Shown piece after piece: positions 54,241-56,750 of a stretch of DNA of 56,750 bases. A program made the translations under genes and the position numbers. Under the pieces are notes generated by a model that was not told the DNA's origin, ran no database searches, and saw nothing but the letters and a program-made list of their open reading frames with translations. Origin of the DNA: Alcanivorax profundi (GTDB taxonomy: Bacteria > Pseudomonadota > Gammaproteobacteria > Pseudomonadales > Alcanivoracaceae); assembly GCF_003597125.1 (NCBI RefSeq), contig NZ_QYYA01000003.1, forward strand, positions 69,846 through 126,595, read 5' to 3'. Position 1 is the stretch's first letter. Each line of letters starts with the position of its first letter.

Positions 54241-54981
54241 TTAGCTATTGCTGAGGCTGTAATCCACTGGTGCAATGACTTTGACTGGAATGTTCTTGAG
54301 GTCCTTCGGCGGCGCATCAAAACGCAGACGAGCGACCAGTTCGGTGGTGGCGCGATCCAGAATGCGGCTGCCGGAGCTTTCCACGATCTCCACCTGTTCG
54401 GCGCGGCCGCTGGCATTAATCACGAACGAAATTTTCACCGTGCCCTGCTGACGACGCATCTTGGCGCGGTGCGGGTACTGCTTGTTGTAATCAATGGTGT
54501 TACGCACCTTGGCCAGATAACGGTTGAGCAGATTATCCGTGTCGCCTGAACGGTGGACACCCTTGCCGGGGTCGCCAGCAATACCTTTTGCGCCAACCGG
54601 CTGATTCTGGGAGGCCGCTTGTTCGCTGACTTTTTCTGCTTCCTCTTCGCTGGTCTTGGCGACTTTCGGTTCAGGCTCGGCAACTGGTTCAGGTTTGGGT
54701 TCCGGCTTGGCCACAGGCTTCGGTTTTGGTTTCGGCTTGGGCTTTGCCTTGGGTTTTGGCTTCGGTTTGGGCTTGGGTTTCGGCGCGGGGGCTACCGGTT
54801 TCGGCTGCACGGGCGCGGCAGCTGGCACGGGCGCCGGCGGCGCCGAGAGGTTGATAGCAATTTCAGTGACGCCGGGTTTGGCCGGGCGCCCGCCTGCCAG
54901 TGTCAGGGCACCAACGGTGACGATGACGCTGGCGTGAACCAGAATGGACAGGGACCAGGAGAGCAATGTGCGACCGTTCAT
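54241..54981 (-). CDS. tonB: Energy transducer TonB
   Basis: 246 residues. An N-terminal membrane anchor (about 7-29, SWSLSILVHASVIVTVGALTL) carries the His16 position expected for TonB function. A very regular Pro-Lys and Pro-Glu spacer (about 58-107) spans the periplasm. The C-terminal TonB domain (about 155-243) shows YPHRAKMRRQQGTVKISFVINASG. It transmits the proton-motive force from ExbB/ExbD to outer-membrane receptors. The start overlaps the upstream exbD stop as ATGA. Confidence 0.93.
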   Translation of the reverse strand: MNGRTLLSWSLSILVHASVIVTVGALTLAGGRPAKPGVTEIAINLSAPPAPVPAAAPVQPKPVAPAPKPKPKPKPKPKAKPKPKPKPKPVAKPEPKPEPVAEPEPKVAKTSEEEAEKVSEQAASQNQPVGAKGIAGDPGKGVHRSGDTDNLLNRYLAKVRNTIDYNKQYPHRAKMRRQQGTVKISFVINASGRAEQVEIVESSGSRILDRATTELVARLRFDAPPKDLKNIPVKVIAPVDYSLSNS

Positions 54982-55436
54982 TGTGAGGCCTCACTGTTAG
55001 CGGTCAGTGCTGGTGCTTCCATGCTTTTTGCTGCGGGGTCACTCTGCGTAACCAGACGAACTTGTTCCACACCGAGTTCCTGAAGGGTTTCCAGACGTTC
55101 GCGCAGAGCGGCCATGGTAATGCCGGCATCGGCCATCAGACGCACTTCAGATTCTTCCGGATTGTCACCCAACAGGGCAACCAGGGCGGTGCGGTCCAGA
55201 GGCTCGTCATTGTCCTCGGCAAACCATTGGCCATCCGGCTTGAGAATCAGCATCAACTTGTCACGGGCTTCCTGACCATTGGCGCTCTGGCTGACGGGCG
55301 TTTCCACCGAGACAGTCGGACGCTTGGCCAGTTGCCCTGCCAACATGAAGAAAATCAACAGCAGGAAAACCACATTGATCAGCGGCAATACCGGCTCCAG
55401 CGGCGGGCGCCGGGAAGAGGTTTCCATGATCATCAT
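54978..55436 (-). CDS. ExbD-like protein with Asn in place of the membrane Asp
   Basis: 152 residues. One membrane helix (about 15-35) is followed by a periplasmic domain. The helix reads LPLINVVFLLLIFFML: Asn21 occupies the position of the protonatable Asp that is essential in E. coli ExbD (Asp25) and TolR. The C-terminal 25 residues (after VRLVTQSDP) are an extra tail. The start overlaps the stop of the preceding exbD as ATGA. It probably forms a mixed complex with the normal ExbD; loss of the Asp makes an independent proton path unlikely. Confidence 0.85.
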   Translation of the reverse strand: MMIMETSSRRPPLEPVLPLINVVFLLLIFFMLAGQLAKRPTVSVETPVSQSANGQEARDKLMLILKPDGQWFAEDNDEPLDRTALVALLGDNPEESEVRLMADAGITMAALRERLETLQELGVEQVRLVTQSDPAAKSMEAPALTANSEASQ

Positions 55437-55813
55437 GGTAACAACTCCAGTTGGACGTCTTTCACACCGGCGGCCTTGATGGCATCAACGGCCGTGAGCG
55501 CTTGCTGCAGGTTGGCATCCGGGCTCACAGTTACCCACACCTTGTTTTTCTGTGGGTCCAGTCGGTCGGCAATGGCGTCGGGGGTGAAGCTGACTCCGTT
55601 CAGGGTCAGATTGCCGTCGGTTTCCACCTGCACGACCAGCCATTGTTCATCAGGCTTGTTGGTGCCGTCCGCCGGCTGCACGTTTACGGGCAGATCATTG
55701 AACTGCCCGAACCGGGTGGCCAGCATAAAGAACACAAGCAAGATAAAGACCACATCAATCAGCGGTGTCAGGCTGATAAAGGGGGCCCGATGGCGTTCCG
55801 GCTCAATATGCAT
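55433..55813 (-). CDS. exbD: Biopolymer transport protein ExbD
   Basis: 126 residues. The single helix (about 15-34) reads LTPLIDVVFILLVFFML with Asp20 at the key position, so this copy can conduct protons. A periplasmic domain follows (VNVQPADG, ending VKDVQLELLP). It overlaps exbB by 11 bp and the second exbD by 4 bp, so the four proteins of this operon are made in tight coupling. Confidence 0.92.
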   Translation of the reverse strand: MHIEPERHRAPFISLTPLIDVVFILLVFFMLATRFGQFNDLPVNVQPADGTNKPDEQWLVVQVETDGNLTLNGVSFTPDAIADRLDPQKNKVWVTVSPDANLQQALTAVDAIKAAGVKDVQLELLP

Positions 55814-56474
55814 GCGATACCGCCGGGTCGCGATCTTCTTCTACCGGCTCGGATTCTGCGTGGATATTGCGCACCACTTTGAGGCGCGAAAGGCGATCTT
55901 GCAGCTTTTCGCGGCACTGCTCGATGCTACGATCTGCCCAGTGGAAGGCTGCCAAAGTCGGAATTGCCACGGTCAGGCCAGCGGCGGTGGTCAGCAGCGC
56001 TTCCCAGATACCGCCGGAGAGGATGGAGGGGTCTACCTGGGAACCTGCCGTTTCCAGCGCCTGGAAGGCGCCGATCATGCCGAAGACGGTGCCCAGAAGA
56101 CCCAGCAGCGGGGCGATCGCACTGATCACTTCCAGTACCCGCAGGCCGCCGCGCAGGTCATCCAGCGCGGTGCGCGCCAGGCGCAGACTTTCTTCCTGCC
56201 AGGCCGCTTCTTCCAGATTTCGGTTGTTCCAGCACTGCCACAGAACCCGATCGATGGGGCTGGTCAGCTTGCCCGGCTTGGCGGGTGGCTTGCCTTGGCG
56301 CAGAGCGTCCAGCAGCTGGTCAGCCTGGCGGGTATTGCCCGGACGAACGCGGGCGAACTGCAGAATCTTGGAAATCAGAGTGGCCAGGGCGACCACTGAC
56401 AGGAATGCCAGCACCCACATGGTGGCGCCGCCGCTGACAAACCATTCGGGCAAGTGCAGAGAAATGGGAGGCAT
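55803..56474 (-). CDS. exbB: ExbB/TolQ-type proton channel protein
   Basis: 223 residues. Three membrane helices of the MotA/TolQ/ExbB family: about 15-36 (GGATMWVLAFLSVVALATLI), about 116-140 (ISAIAPLLGLLGTVFGMIGAF) and about 155-178 (LLTTAAGLTVAIPTLAAFHWA). The conserved APLLGLLGTVxGM and TTAxGLxVAIP motifs are intact. It is the pentameric channel around ExbD that powers TonB. It is the first gene of exbB-exbD-exbD-tonB, with a TGGGAGG-poor but adequate GGAG site and a 276-bp upstream region that contains a possible Fur site. Confidence 0.93.
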   Translation of the reverse strand: MPPISLHLPEWFVSGGATMWVLAFLSVVALATLISKILQFARVRPGNTRQADQLLDALRQGKPPAKPGKLTSPIDRVLWQCWNNRNLEEAAWQEESLRLARTALDDLRGGLRVLEVISAIAPLLGLLGTVFGMIGAFQALETAGSQVDPSILSGGIWEALLTTAAGLTVAIPTLAAFHWADRSIEQCREKLQDRLSRLKVVRNIHAESEPVEEDRDPAVSHAY

Positions 56475-56672
56475 GGAAAACTCCTGCTTGGGGGCGGGTG
56501 AAAGACCACTAAGACCAGCGAGCCCCTGTTAATACGATAAAAAGGCGGGCCATATTCTCCGTGCGGTCAGTGACAATGATATGTCAGACAGGCCCGCGAG
56601 TGTGGTATGGCACGCAAGAATCAACGAATCAGCTTCAATTCCGGGTCGCAATGATAGGGTTGAGGGTGCGTT

Positions 56673-56685
56673 AATGCAAGTCATT
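56673..56685 (-). promoter_or_regulatory. Candidate Fur box upstream of exbB
   Basis: AATGCAAGTCATT resembles the core AATGATAATCATT of Fur boxes, about 200 bp upstream of the exbB start. Eleven of 19 positions fit the classic 19-bp consensus by eye. TonB operons are commonly Fur-controlled, and fur itself is in this window. Confidence 0.35.
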
Positions 56686-56750
56686 CCTATTTACAGCCTG
56701 AAGTGCAGGGGGAGGGGGGAATAAAGGGCGTGTGCTGTTTCAGACGATTG

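Noticed and set aside
1-56750. tRNA or rRNA genes and CRISPR arrays
   Set aside because: No T-loop or anticodon-arm arrangement, rRNA core or regularly spaced direct repeats were noticed. This was read by eye, so a covariance-model search would be needed to exclude small RNAs.

Overview
The window reads as a chromosomal segment of a GC-rich marine-type gammaproteobacterium. It most resembles Alcanivorax or a close relative. Pointers are a Coq7-type ubiquinone hydroxylase, an E. coli-type SpeD, the dusB-fis pair, a Fur protein of the Pseudomonas type lacking the second Cys of the CxxC, a secreted lipase with its foldase, and many short REP-like hairpins. This assignment is inference from family knowledge, not a database search. 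No tRNA, rRNA, CRISPR array, phage or transposase gene was seen.

Layout. 0.1-7.7 kb: OsmC protein, speD, coq7, a Ycf46-like AAA+ ATPase, a hybrid two-component protein with a decayed kinase domain, and a cyclic-nucleotide-binding/rhodanese protein. 7.8-14.8 kb: purH-purD, dusB-fis, a zinc-ribbon DUF3426 protein and prmA. 15-21 kb: a Tat-type esterase divergent from fur, then aroQ-accB-accC and dsbD. 21.5-28.8 kb: DUF2333 protein, di-iron hydrolase-like protein, AraC regulator, a RoxA-like dihaem cytochrome, ppa, a secreted rhodanese and a small unknown protein. 28.9-34.2 kb: upp-uraA, murI, a PPi-type phosphofructokinase and a small membrane protein.

The centrepiece is 34.3-48.3 kb, an amide-nitrogen island. 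A LuxR-type response regulator and a very large sensor kinase are encoded divergently from a five-gene ABC importer of the urea/short-chain-amide type (urtABCDE-like). The kinase has an NCS1 nucleobase-type permease fused to a Cys-rich module, histidine kinase and receiver. The importer genes run into aliphatic amidase amiE and its AAA+ partner amiB. A second unit carries formamidase fmdA and zinc-ribbon fmdB. Both structural units have the same promoter layout: a near-identical 16-bp palindrome, then 18 bp, a CGAATGG box, 20 bp and a -10-like hexamer, with identical spacing. The classical amide regulators AmiC/AmiR and the channel AmiS are absent here. The inferred circuit is that the permease-kinase senses an amide-related solute, the LuxR regulator binds the palindrome, uptake and hydrolysis are switched on, and ammonium is released.

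48.3-56.7 kb: lipase and lipase foldase divergent from an AraC regulator, mpl (murein tripeptide recycling), DUF2214 protein and ubiX, then a TonB energising operon exbB-exbD-exbD-tonB. In that operon the second ExbD has Asn in place of the key membrane Asp.

Two repeat families not explained by known genes stand out. One is a 160-bp cassette in which AT-rich, stop-codon-rich inverted ends enclose a strong bidirectional terminator hairpin, lying between convergent genes (1511-1670 and 22501-22662, with a solo end at 14791). The other is a 265-bp element with about 31-bp inverted ends (23566-23831, and inverted at 40133-40397). Its two copies share their interior, but their ends have diverged in a paired, complementary way.
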